Shown here one piece after another: positions 27,101 to 35,168 of a stretch of 64,000 nucleotides of DNA. A program made the translations under genes and the position numbers. The notes beneath the pieces are model-generated. The model did no database searches. It saw only the letters and a list, made by a program, of their open reading frames with translations, and had not been told where the DNA came from. The number at the start of each line of letters is the position of its first letter. Position 1 is the stretch's first letter. Origin of the DNA: Xiheicaenibacterium sp046351325 (GTDB lineage: Bacteria; Myxococcota_A; Polyangia; Polyangiales; Polyangiaceae); contig JAXLYR010000002.1 of assembly GCA_046351325.1 (NCBI GenBank), positions 806,001-870,000 on the forward strand. The letters run 5' to 3'.

Positions 27101-29117
27101 TCAGCCCTGCGTGTCGCCGCCGCTCCGCGGTCGCAAGAGGGCCTTCGGGCTCGACGTCTTCCTCTCTCGGAGCGATTTCACTGGCGGCTCGTAGGGGTCG
27201 GGCCGCTTCTGCCCGTCGAGGTTGAAGCCGCCGATCGACTCCTGTTGGAAGGCGAGCTTCCGTGCAGGCGCTCGACTGCGAGACGGACTCCTCCGAGCCT
27301 CGAGAGCACCTCGGTCGCGTCCGACGGCGTCCATGTTGCGCGCGATCTCGTCCGACACGACGGCTTGCTCTTGGACCGCGCGCGCCGTGTCGCGCACGAC
27401 GCCGATCAACCTGCCGAGATCGCCGAGCGTGTTCGAGACGAGCTGCGTCCCCGTGTCGACCTCGGTGGTGCCGCGATCCATCGACGCGACCGCGGCCGTC
27501 GTCTGCTCCTTGATGGTCTGGATGAGGCCCTCGATGTCTCGCGCTTCCGACCCGTGCGCCTCGCGAGCGACGAGACCTCGTCCGCGACGACCGCGAACCC
27601 GCGGCCGTGCTCGCCTATTTGCGCCGCTTGATCGCAGCGTTCAGCGCGAGGAGCGACGTCTGCTCGCTGATCTGCCGGATGACCTCGACGATGTTGCCGA
27701 TGCGTCGAGCTCTCGCCGAGATCATGCATCTTCTCCGCGGCGTCCTCGACCGCGGTGCGGATCTGCCCATGCGCGCGACGGCGTTCGTCACCGAGACGTT
27801 CGACTTCTCCGCGACGTCGGTCGCTTGCGCTGCGTTCTCGGCGACCTGCTGGATGGACGCGCTGAGCTCGGTGATCGCTGCGGTCGAGCTCTCGACCTTG
27901 ATGGTCTGATCCTTGATGCCCGACAGCATCTGCTTCGACGCGGCGCTGATCTCGGAGCTCGAGGCGCCGACGTGGAACGCTGCTTCGCGCACGTTCGACG
28001 CGAGCGCGAGCAGGCGATCGAAGACGCGGTTGATGTTCGCCGCGAGGTCCGCGGTCTCGTCGCGGCTCGTCACGCTGAGCCGCTGCGTGAGATCGGTGTC
28101 TCCCTCGAGCAGGCGCTGAGATTGGTCGACGAAGCGCTTGATCGGGCGCGTGATCCAGAAGGCCATCGCGAGCGCGACGACGACGGAGAGCCCGATCCCC
28201 ACGAAGATCTCGGTCCAGGGGATCTTGTTGCCCTCGTCCGCGGCGGTGCGCGCGCGCGTCAGGTAGATCTTGCCGATCGTGGTCTTCTCGAGGCCCTTAT
28301 AGCCCTCGAGATCCTCCGTGTAGAAATCGAGATCGGTCGCGCCCACCTTGAGGGTCTCGCGCGGCTGATCGTTCACGACCACCTTGACGACCTTCTCGGG
28401 TTGCAGCGATTTACCGAGCGCGGACCACTCCGACTCGGGGAACCCCGAGGCCAGGACGTCGCTCCCTCGCAAGACGGTTGGCCGGATCCTGCGCTCGGCG
28501 ACGTCGTCGCTCTGCTCGGAGTATTCGGTGTAGTAGCGCCCGACGCGGACCCCCGCGACGATCCCTCCGAGGACGTCGCCGTCCGCCGAGCTCCGCACCG
28601 GCACGCCCGAGACTTGGTAAGGCAGGTTGTCGATCAGCGTGACGCGGTGGGCGAACACGCTGCCGTCGCGCACCCGCTCGGCTGCCGCGAGATCGGAGAG
28701 ATCGTCCTTCTTGATCGGGCACCCTGGTGAGGCCCACAAGAGCTCGTTCTTCGCGTTGAAGATGAGGAAGAAGTCAGGGCCGACGCCGTTCTTCGACGAG
28801 AGCTTCCCGAAGATGCTCTCACCGACTCCGCTCATCGACTCGGGGTCCTCTCCCGTTCCGACGGGCGCCGAGCCTCGCCCGAGCAAGCGTCGGAGCCGCG
28901 GATCCTCGGCGACGATCTCGAGGACGCCGGTCATGCCGCGACCCGCTCGGTCCTCGTAGCCCTGGTAGCGTCGCAGGTGCTTTGCGAGGAAATTGCCTTG
29001 CATTTGCACCGCCGAACCTTGCTTCAGCACGAACGTGCCGCCCACGATGAGCAGCGCCGCGAGCGTCAGACACCCGAGCAAGAACTTCACGAACATCGGG
29101 AAACGCAGCGTCTTCAT
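27101..29117 (-). pseudogene. methyl-accepting chemotaxis protein, frameshifted in its signalling domain
   Basis: From ATG at 29117 the first 440 or so codons are clean. They encode a signal/TM1 helix (about 9-30), a large periplasmic sensor domain of dCache or single-Cache type with several aromatic residues, TM2 near 300 (IFVGIGLSVVVALAMAF), and a HAMP domain (ITRPIKRFVDQSQRL). The methylation/coiled-coil region follows. Then frames switch between about 27.76 and 27.28 kb, while the hairpin tip (RQISEQTSLLALNAAI), VVADEVSSLA and later helices can each be read. It should sense an external or periplasmic signal and drive CheA through CheW. With repairs the protein would be about 670 residues with a C-terminal basic tail. 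Ligand unknown. Confidence 0.8.
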
Positions 29118-29133
29118 CCGGGCGGACCCTTCG

Positions 29134-29607
29134 TCAGGTCGAGGGAGCTGTCGCGAGCGCGCGCAGTCGTTCGGAGCCGAGCAAACCTGCGGGGTCGAGG
29201 ATACGCACCACGCCCGCTTGCGTCGAAGAGACCCCGCGCAGCACCGAGAGCTGCTCGGGGGAGAGTGTCGGAGGCGGCGCGGTGATCGCTTCGGGGGCGA
29301 CGACCCGCAGCTCGGAGAGCGCGTCGGCGAGCACGCCGAGGACCTTGCCCTCCCAAGCGAGCACCACGAGGCGACTCTCTGCGGTCACCACGGTCGGACC
29401 CATCCCGAGCCACGGCGCGAGATCGATCGCGGGGACGATCTCGCCGCGCAAGCTGAAGATCCCGACGAGCCACGGCGGCGTGAGGAACACGTGCGTGATG
29501 GGCCGCATGCGAATCGTCTCGCGCACCGCGGCGATCGGCACGCCGATCTCTTGTTCACGGAGAAAGAAGCACACGAGCCGCAGCGCTTCGCTGTCGTTCG
29601 TGCTCAA
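29134..29607 (-). CDS. cheW: chemotaxis coupling protein CheW
   Basis: 157 residues. A TTG at 29607 is chosen because it follows a strong ribosome site (GAGGAGAG a few bases upstream); an earlier in-frame TTG at 29667 would add 20 arginine-rich residues. CheW fold features: RLVCFFLREQEIGVPIAAVRE at the start (split around the first beta strands), GIFSLRGEIVPAIDLAPWLG with the conserved receptor/kinase contact R-G-x-x-x-P-x-x-D, and LGVLADALSEL. It links the receptor to CheA. First gene of the chemosensory operon; the mcp gene starts 16 bases downstream. Only one receptor gene and one cheW are seen, so the cluster appears self-contained. Confidence 0.9.
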   Translation of the reverse strand: MSTNDSEALRLVCFFLREQEIGVPIAAVRETIRMRPITHVFLTPPWLVGIFSLRGEIVPAIDLAPWLGMGPTVVTAESRLVVLAWEGKVLGVLADALSELRVVAPEAITAPPPTLSPEQLSVLRGVSSTQAGVVRILDPAGLLGSERLRALATAPST

Positions 29608-29682
29608 CGCTCTCTCCTCGGGCGCACGCGTCCGAAGAGGAGACACCGGCCGCTCGCGCCGAAGCAAGCGCGAAGCGACGGA

Positions 29683-31071
29683 TCAGGGCAACGCGACCGG
29701 CTCGGGGCTCGCGCGCCCCGCGCCCCAGCGGAGGAGCCGGCCATCCGCGGTCCGCGCGTACATCGAGTTGTTCGACGCGGCGATCTCGAGGACATCGTCG
29801 ACGAGGGCCTTCTTCGGCGTCGGATCGAACGCGCCATTTTCGATCGTGCCGTCGCCTTGCCAGCCGTTGCGGCCCCAACAATAGACGTCGCCGCTCGTGA
29901 GCAGCGCGCACGCTGACGCGGTCGTGCCCGTGACGTCGACGACCTGCGCGTCGAAGTCCGCGCCGAGCAAACGAGGTGGATAGTAGCGATTGCCATCCAT
30001 CGGCGTCCCGGGGCCGAGCAGGCCTCGCTCGCTCCCGCCCCAAGCCCAGACTCGGCCCGCGACGTCGATCGCGAAGTTCGAGTCGTGTGCGGCGCCGATG
30101 CGGGCGATCGGCCCGAGCCCCTCGACGGTGAACGGCGCGCCCGCGGCGACCGCGTTGTCGAACCAGGCGCCGATCTGCGGGACCCAGCAATCGACCTCGC
30201 CGGTCGCGAGGAGCGCGCACGCGCTCGCGATGCCAGCCTCGATTTGGAGGGCGTGCTGGACCTTGAGGATGGGGGTCTCGGCGCCGTTGCCCCACGCGTA
30301 GACGTCGCCGTCGGAGGTGAGCGCGGTGTAGAACTCAGCGCGCTCCCAAGCGCCGCCGCCCACGACGTCGATGACGTCCGCGCCCGAGGGTAGGAGGGGC
30401 GTCGCGACCTCGGCGACGTAGCAGCACGCGGACGCGCCGGCCCCGTCGTCGGGCCCGCCGTCGTTCGGTCCGATCCCGAGCGAGCCGTCTTGGTTGTTCC
30501 CGAAGCAGCGAACGGTGTGGTCCGCGCCGATCGCGCACGTCGATCGGGAGGCCGTCGACGCGAGCAGCACTTGATCGGCAGGCAGGACCGTCATGAGCGC
30601 GGGGCCGAGCTCCGCCCAAGAGGCCGCGCCGTTGCCCGACTCGCCGTAGGGGTCGTTCCCCCAACACGCGAGGCCCGCGTCCGTGCGCATGCACGTCGTG
30701 TAAGCGCTCGGTGAGGATCGAAGGCGGCGATCGCAGACGCCGCCGCTGCAGCTGAGCCCGTCCGCGCAAGTGCGCCCGCAGGCCCCACAGTCTGCGTTCG
30801 ACGACACGAGGGCCTCGCAGGTCGCATCGCAGGGCGCGACCACACACGCGGCGCCACCTACACCAATGTCAGCGCCTCCGCCGCCCGCTGGAGCCCCACC
30901 CGTTCCGCCACTCGAAGCGCCTCCATTCGAAGCGCCTCCGTTCGAAGCACCACCGCTGCCGCCGCCGGGTGTGCGCCGCTCTTCGACGCCGAGGATGTCG
31001 GCGCACGCGGGCGCGAGCGCGACCACTGCGAAGACGAGAGCTCGAACGAGACGCCCCGAGCGCGGCCTCAC
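29683..31071 (-). CDS. RCC1-repeat lipoprotein, copy 2
   Basis: 462 residues from a GTG at 31071. Lipoprotein signal (LVFAVVALAPAC) followed by ADILGVEERR and a Gly/Ala/Ser linker made of near-exact GGASNGGASNGGASSGG repeats. Next is a cysteine cluster (CDATCEALVSSNADCGACG, partial), then a beta-propeller of RCC1 (alpha-tubulin suppressor) type with repeated W-G or C-x-x-W-G turns (CWGNDPYGESGNG, VYAWGNG, VWAWGGSERGLLG, VYCWGRNGWQGDG). Exported RCC1 propellers are common in Polyangiales but have no known function. Its start overlaps the stop of the upstream paralogue by 4 bases (GTGA), so the pair is co-translated. It ends 76 bases before the cheW start and could read through into that operon. 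Confidence 0.8.
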   Translation of the reverse strand: MRPRSGRLVRALVFAVVALAPACADILGVEERRTPGGGSGGASNGGASNGGASSGGTGGAPAGGGGADIGVGGAACVVAPCDATCEALVSSNADCGACGRTCADGLSCSGGVCDRRLRSSPSAYTTCMRTDAGLACWGNDPYGESGNGAASWAELGPALMTVLPADQVLLASTASRSTCAIGADHTVRCFGNNQDGSLGIGPNDGGPDDGAGASACCYVAEVATPLLPSGADVIDVVGGGAWERAEFYTALTSDGDVYAWGNGAETPILKVQHALQIEAGIASACALLATGEVDCWVPQIGAWFDNAVAAGAPFTVEGLGPIARIGAAHDSNFAIDVAGRVWAWGGSERGLLGPGTPMDGNRYYPPRLLGADFDAQVVDVTGTTASACALLTSGDVYCWGRNGWQGDGTIENGAFDPTPKKALVDDVLEIAASNNSMYARTADGRLLRWGAGRASPEPVALP

Positions 31072-32465
31072 GGTAGCGCGAGCTCCGTCGGTTCGACCTT
31101 GCCCGTGAAGCCGTTCCACTCGCGCAAGAGCCCGCTCCCGTCGAGCGCAGCGAAGTCGATCGAGCTCGACCCGAGCTCGACGACGTCCGTGATGTGCGCC
31201 TTGCGCGGCGTCGGATCGATGGTCCCGTCGAAGGGTCGGCCGTCGCCTTGATGACCGTTCTCGCCCCAGCAATAGACCTCGCGTGACTCGAGCAGCGCGC
31301 ACGTCGCGCTGTGCGTGCCCGTCACCGAGAGCACAGGGGAGGGGAAGTCGAACTCGACGGGGTGGGCAGGGTAATAGCCCACGCCGATGGTGAAGCCGGG
31401 GCCCAGCTGGCCGTAGCGATTGTTGCCCCAGCCGTAGAGGCGCCCCGCCTGATCGATCGCGAAGCTCGTGATGTTTCCCGTGCCGATCGCGCGGACCTTG
31501 GGCAGGCCCTCCACGCGCGCCGGGGTCTGGTTACATACATTATTGTTAGCAAGGCCCGTCCCCCACGCGTTGCCCCAGCAGTAGACCGAGCCCGAAGCGT
31601 CGAGCGCGCAGCCGAAATTCGCGCCAGCCGCGATCTCCACCACGGACTCGAGCATCATCACGGGGCTCGGCGCGCCGCTGCCCCAACAGTAGGCTTTGCC
31701 GGCGGCGCTCAGCGCGACGAAGAACCCGTTCGCCCAGCTGACCCCGCCCGCCGCGATGTCCACGAAAGGCTCGTCGGGCAGCGCGGGCGTGGCCACGCTC
31801 GTCACATAGCAGCACGCGCTCTCGCTCGCGCCGTCCTCGGGCCCACCGCTCGCGCCGAGTCCGAGCGCGCCGTCCTCGTTCGATCCGACGCAGCGGATCT
31901 CGCCAGACTCGAGCAGCGCGCACATCGAGCCGGGCCCGCGCGCGGCGTAGGTCACCGGAGTCCCGTCGAACAACGTCGCGCGCACCGCGGGCATTTCGGG
32001 GCTCGCGGCCTCGCCGGACGCGGAGTCGCCGTGACTCGTCGCCCCCCAGCACGCGAGCCCGCGCGCGTCTCGCACGCAGAGCCCCGACGCGCCGGTGCTG
32101 CTCCGCAGCTTGCGATCGCAGGTCCCCGCGCTGCAGAGCTCACCGTCAGCGCAAGCTCGATCGCAGCTCCCGCAGCTCGCGACCGAGCTCGTCGGATCGA
32201 CGCAGACGCCGTCGCACGCGAGGAGCGGGCAGTCCGCGGAGCCAGCCTCGCCGCCGCTGCCGCCCTGCTCTCGAGCCCCGGCGCCGCCCTGCGCGCCGCT
32301 GCCCTGCGCGCCGCTGCCGCCTTGTCCTCCGTCAGCGTGAAAGGAGCGCTCCTCGACGCCCAGGATCTCCGAACACGACAGCGTGAACACGAGGAGCAAC
32401 CCTGCTCCTCGCGCACGAGAGCGGCCCTCGAGCTTCGCGGCGATCGCGTATCGAATAACCAGCAA
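31068..32465 (-). CDS. RCC1-repeat lipoprotein, copy 1
   Basis: About 465 residues. No ATG or GTG gives a good signal peptide. I use the TTG at 32465, which yields a basic N-region and the core AGLLLVFTLSC with the lipobox ahead of SEILGVEER; a TTG 75 bases further in (about 32390), right after AGGAG, would give too short a signal. The linker is GGQGGSGAQGSGAQGG-like. A four-disulfide-like Cys segment follows, then RCC1 blades (ACWGATSHGDSA, YCWGSGAPSP, YCWGNAWGTG, YGWGNNRYGQLG, YCWGENGHQGDG). Paralogue of the following gene, with which it overlaps by 4 bases. It is divergent from the kinase gene at 32706 across 240 bases. Confidence 0.75.
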   Translation of the reverse strand: MLVIRYAIAAKLEGRSRARGAGLLLVFTLSCSEILGVEERSFHADGGQGGSGAQGSGAQGGAGAREQGGSGGEAGSADCPLLACDGVCVDPTSSVASCGSCDRACADGELCSAGTCDRKLRSSTGASGLCVRDARGLACWGATSHGDSASGEAASPEMPAVRATLFDGTPVTYAARGPGSMCALLESGEIRCVGSNEDGALGLGASGGPEDGASESACCYVTSVATPALPDEPFVDIAAGGVSWANGFFVALSAAGKAYCWGSGAPSPVMMLESVVEIAAGANFGCALDASGSVYCWGNAWGTGLANNNVCNQTPARVEGLPKVRAIGTGNITSFAIDQAGRLYGWGNNRYGQLGPGFTIGVGYYPAHPVEFDFPSPVLSVTGTHSATCALLESREVYCWGENGHQGDGRPFDGTIDPTPRKAHITDVVELGSSSIDFAALDGSGLLREWNGFTGKVEPTELALP

Positions 32466-32705
32466 CTCTAACGCGTCCTCCAGCCAGAAAAGGCTGATTT
32501 CGAGCGTCGCGTGGAGCACGTTGCCACGCTCGCTACAGAGTTGTCGGCGGCGCAACGAGGGCAGCGATCGACGCCTCTCCCTTCGACGACAAAGCAGCCC
32601 TCTTCGGTTGGGAACGCCTTCTGCAAACGCGTTGGGCGAGCGAACGCGAGCCCAAGTTGAGCCGATGTCGAACAGGATGCCTCGCCTGATATACTCCGCG
32701 CGAAC

Positions 32706-34148
32706 ATGGCCTCGGGGGGACCTGATACGGAGTCCCTGCGTCCTCTCCACGCGGACGCAGCTCCGAGCCTCCCTCTCGGCTCGGTGGCGCTCGGCAAATA
32801 CCAAGTCGGCCGCTGCATCGGTCGCGGCGGCATGGGTGAGGTCTACGAGGCGACGCATACGGCGCTCGGCTCCAGGGTCGCGCTCAAGCTGCCGATCTCG
32901 CGCGCTACGACGAGCAGCGCGGCGGCGCGCCTGCTCCGCGAGGCCCAAGTGGCGGCCTCCCTCGATCCCGATCGTGTGGTGCGCGTGCTCGACGTCGGTG
33001 TCCTCTCCGACGGGCGACCCGTGCTCGTCCTCGAGCGCCTCGAGGGCTGCACGCTCGCCGAGCGCCTCGAGGCCGGGGCTCCCATCCAAGTGGGAGAGGC
33101 CGTCGATTTCACCATCGGCGCGTGCCTCGGGCTCGTCGAGGCTCACGCGCGCGCGGTCGTCCACCGCGACATCAAGCCGTCGAATCTCTTCCTCGCGCAG
33201 AAGCGCGACGGGACGACCACCCTCAAGGTCCTCGACTTCGGCGTCGCCGCGCTCCGCGCCTCCGCGGAGGCTGGCGACGTGCGGCTGACCGACAGCCAAG
33301 CGCCCGTCGGCTCGCCGCCGTACATGGCTCCCGAACAGGTGCGGGGGCGCGACGTCGACGCGCGCACCGATGTGTGGGGCCTCGGGGTCACGCTCTTCGA
33401 ACTGCTCGCCAAACAGCGACCTTTCGACGGCGCCACGCCGGCCGCGGTCGCGGCCGCGATCGTCGCCGACCCTCCTGCGGAGCTGCGCGCGCTCCGCTCC
33501 GAGGTCCCGGAGAGCCTCGCCGCGATCGTGATGCGTTGCCTCGCGAAGGATCCGGCCGACAGGCCGCAGCACGCGCTCGCCCTCGCGCTCGAGTTGGCTC
33601 CGTTCGGCTCGGCCGCGAGCCGCGCTCAGATCGAAGCGATCGAGCGCGCCGCGAGCCCCACGCTCGAGTCTTCGGGCGCCCGCCCCGCGAAGGATCCCTC
33701 GTCCCCGACCCAAGAGGGCGCGACAGCCGAGCGACGACCCTCCTCGAGGTCGAGGCTCGGCCTCTTCGGCGGAGCGACGCTCGCGGTCGTGATCGTGGCC
33801 TCGATTTGGACCGCGCGCACGATCGGTCGAGGCGAACCTACAACAATGTCAGCGGTCGCGCGGCCCGCTTCGACCGAGGCAGAGACCGCGCTCGCGAGCG
33901 CACCCGTGTCCGCGATCGCGTCGTCGTCCGCGGCCCTGTCCGCGGCCCTCCCTGCGCTGATCACGGTCGCGAGCTCCGGGCCAGCGGCGACCCCATCGGC
34001 GTCGGCTTCTGCCGCGCTCACTTCGCCTCCGTCCGCGCGTCGCGTCGAGCGCACGCCCGTCACGATCTCCAGCGCGCCCACGTCGTCTGCGTCGCCCCCG
34101 CCCCCCGCGACGACGCCGCGCCCCATCATGGACACGAGGAAATTCTGA
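32706..34148 (+). CDS. membrane Ser/Thr protein kinase (Hanks type)
   Basis: 480 residues. Kinase domain at about 30-300: glycine loop IGRGGMGEVYEA, VALKLP lysine, HRDIKPSN catalytic loop, DFG in VLDFGVAAL, and MAPEQVRG. One transmembrane helix at about 362-380 (LFGGATLAVVIVASIW) is followed by a Ser/Ala/Thr-rich outer tail. This is a canonical active kinase. A TATACT hexamer at 32690-32695 with a poor upstream box (TCGAAC) 16 bases before could be a promoter with a very short leader. A PEGA-type protein follows 2 bases after the stop, the same pairing as at 17641-20267. Targets are unknown and no FHA protein lies beside this copy. Confidence 0.9.
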   Translation: MASGGPDTESLRPLHADAAPSLPLGSVALGKYQVGRCIGRGGMGEVYEATHTALGSRVALKLPISRATTSSAAARLLREAQVAASLDPDRVVRVLDVGVLSDGRPVLVLERLEGCTLAERLEAGAPIQVGEAVDFTIGACLGLVEAHARAVVHRDIKPSNLFLAQKRDGTTTLKVLDFGVAALRASAEAGDVRLTDSQAPVGSPPYMAPEQVRGRDVDARTDVWGLGVTLFELLAKQRPFDGATPAAVAAAIVADPPAELRALRSEVPESLAAIVMRCLAKDPADRPQHALALALELAPFGSAASRAQIEAIERAASPTLESSGARPAKDPSSPTQEGATAERRPSSRSRLGLFGGATLAVVIVASIWTARTIGRGEPTTMSAVARPASTEAETALASAPVSAIASSSAALSAALPALITVASSGPAATPSASASAALTSPPSARRVERTPVTISSAPTSSASPPPPATTPRPIMDTRKF

Positions 34149-34150
34149 GG

Positions 34151-35095
34151 ATGGGACGCGCCACGATCTCCTTCATCGTCGGCTTTTCGCTGCTCCTCAG
34201 CGCGCTCGCAACGAACGCGCGCGCCGAGGGTGAAGAGACCCCCGCTGACATCCTCTTCCGGCAAGGCAAGGCTCTGATGGACGCAGGCAAGCTCGAGGAG
34301 GCCTGCCGTGTCCTCGAGGAGAGTCAGCGCATCGAGCCCGCGGGCGGCACGCTCCTCAACCTCGCGTCGTGCTTCGAGCGCCGCGGCATGTACGCGTCCG
34401 CCGAGCGCGCGCTCGAGGCCGCGCGCGATCTCGCGAAGCAGGTCGGCCGCGACGACGCGATCGCGTTCGTCGAGGATCGCCTCGCGGCGGTGCGCCCGAA
34501 CGTCTGCGTGCTCACGATCGCGCTCGCCGATCGCGCGCTCGCCGACACGACCGTCGAGCTCGACGGCCAGCCGATCGCGGCGACCTCGGCCGTCCTCGAG
34601 GCCCGCGTCGATCCGGGCGCACACGTCGTGCTCGTCGAGACCCGCGGCGCCCCGCTCTGGCGCTCGACGGTCGACGTCACGCGCACCACGCCAGCGCGCC
34701 TCGATGTCCCCGCGCCTGAGCCTGTCGGTCCACGCGTGGACACGGCCGAGCGTGCGCCCGTCGTCGAGTCGAGCGCGCCGTCCTTCCTCTTGCCGACGGG
34801 CGCGGCCGTCGTCGCCGTCGGCGGCAGCCTGATCGTCGGCGGTATCGTCGCCGGCGTCTTCGCGATGAACGCCTGGTCGGACGCCGAGCGCCGCTGCCCC
34901 GAGGTCGACTGCGACGATCTCACCGGCATCGCGGAGGCCGACGACGCGAAGACCTTCGGCGACACCTCGACGGGGCTCTTCGTCGCGGGCGGCGTGCTCG
35001 CGGCGGGGGGCGTCGCCATGATCATCGCCGCGCGTCTGCTCGGCGCGCCGAGCAAGCCCGTCACGAGCGCGCGCGGCCTCGTCCTCACGTTCTGA
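34151..35095 (+). CDS. kinase-associated secreted/membrane protein with TPR-like and PEGA-like domains
   Basis: 314 residues, starting with the ATG two bases after the kinase stop. Signal peptide (about 1-25, ends TNARA). Next is a helical TPR-like pair (ADILFRQGKALMDAGKLEEA, LLNLASCFERRGMYASAERA), then a PEGA-like beta domain (TTVELDGQPI, RVDPGAHVVLVETRG). Two Gly/Ala-rich hydrophobic helices (GAAVVAVGGSLIVGGIVAGVF and GLFVAGGVLAAGGVAMII, both partial) flank a Cys loop (RRCPEVDCDD). The order of parts equals that of the protein at 19395-20267 although sequence identity is low. Probably periplasm-facing and coupled to the kinase; function unknown. Confidence 0.75.
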   Translation: MGRATISFIVGFSLLLSALATNARAEGEETPADILFRQGKALMDAGKLEEACRVLEESQRIEPAGGTLLNLASCFERRGMYASAERALEAARDLAKQVGRDDAIAFVEDRLAAVRPNVCVLTIALADRALADTTVELDGQPIAATSAVLEARVDPGAHVVLVETRGAPLWRSTVDVTRTTPARLDVPAPEPVGPRVDTAERAPVVESSAPSFLLPTGAAVVAVGGSLIVGGIVAGVFAMNAWSDAERRCPEVDCDDLTGIAEADDAKTFGDTSTGLFVAGGVLAAGGVAMIIAARLLGAPSKPVTSARGLVLTF

Positions 35096-35168
35096 GCGCG
35101 GCGCTGAGCGGGGCGTCCGTAACTTTTACAGCGATATATTAATTGGTGCACCCTCCAGCGCGAGCTCG

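Noticed and set aside
31068..33713. N-terminal extension of the RCC1 gene to 33713
   Set aside because: The upstream part is antisense to the kinase gene, has no signal peptide and the lipobox context places the start near 32465.
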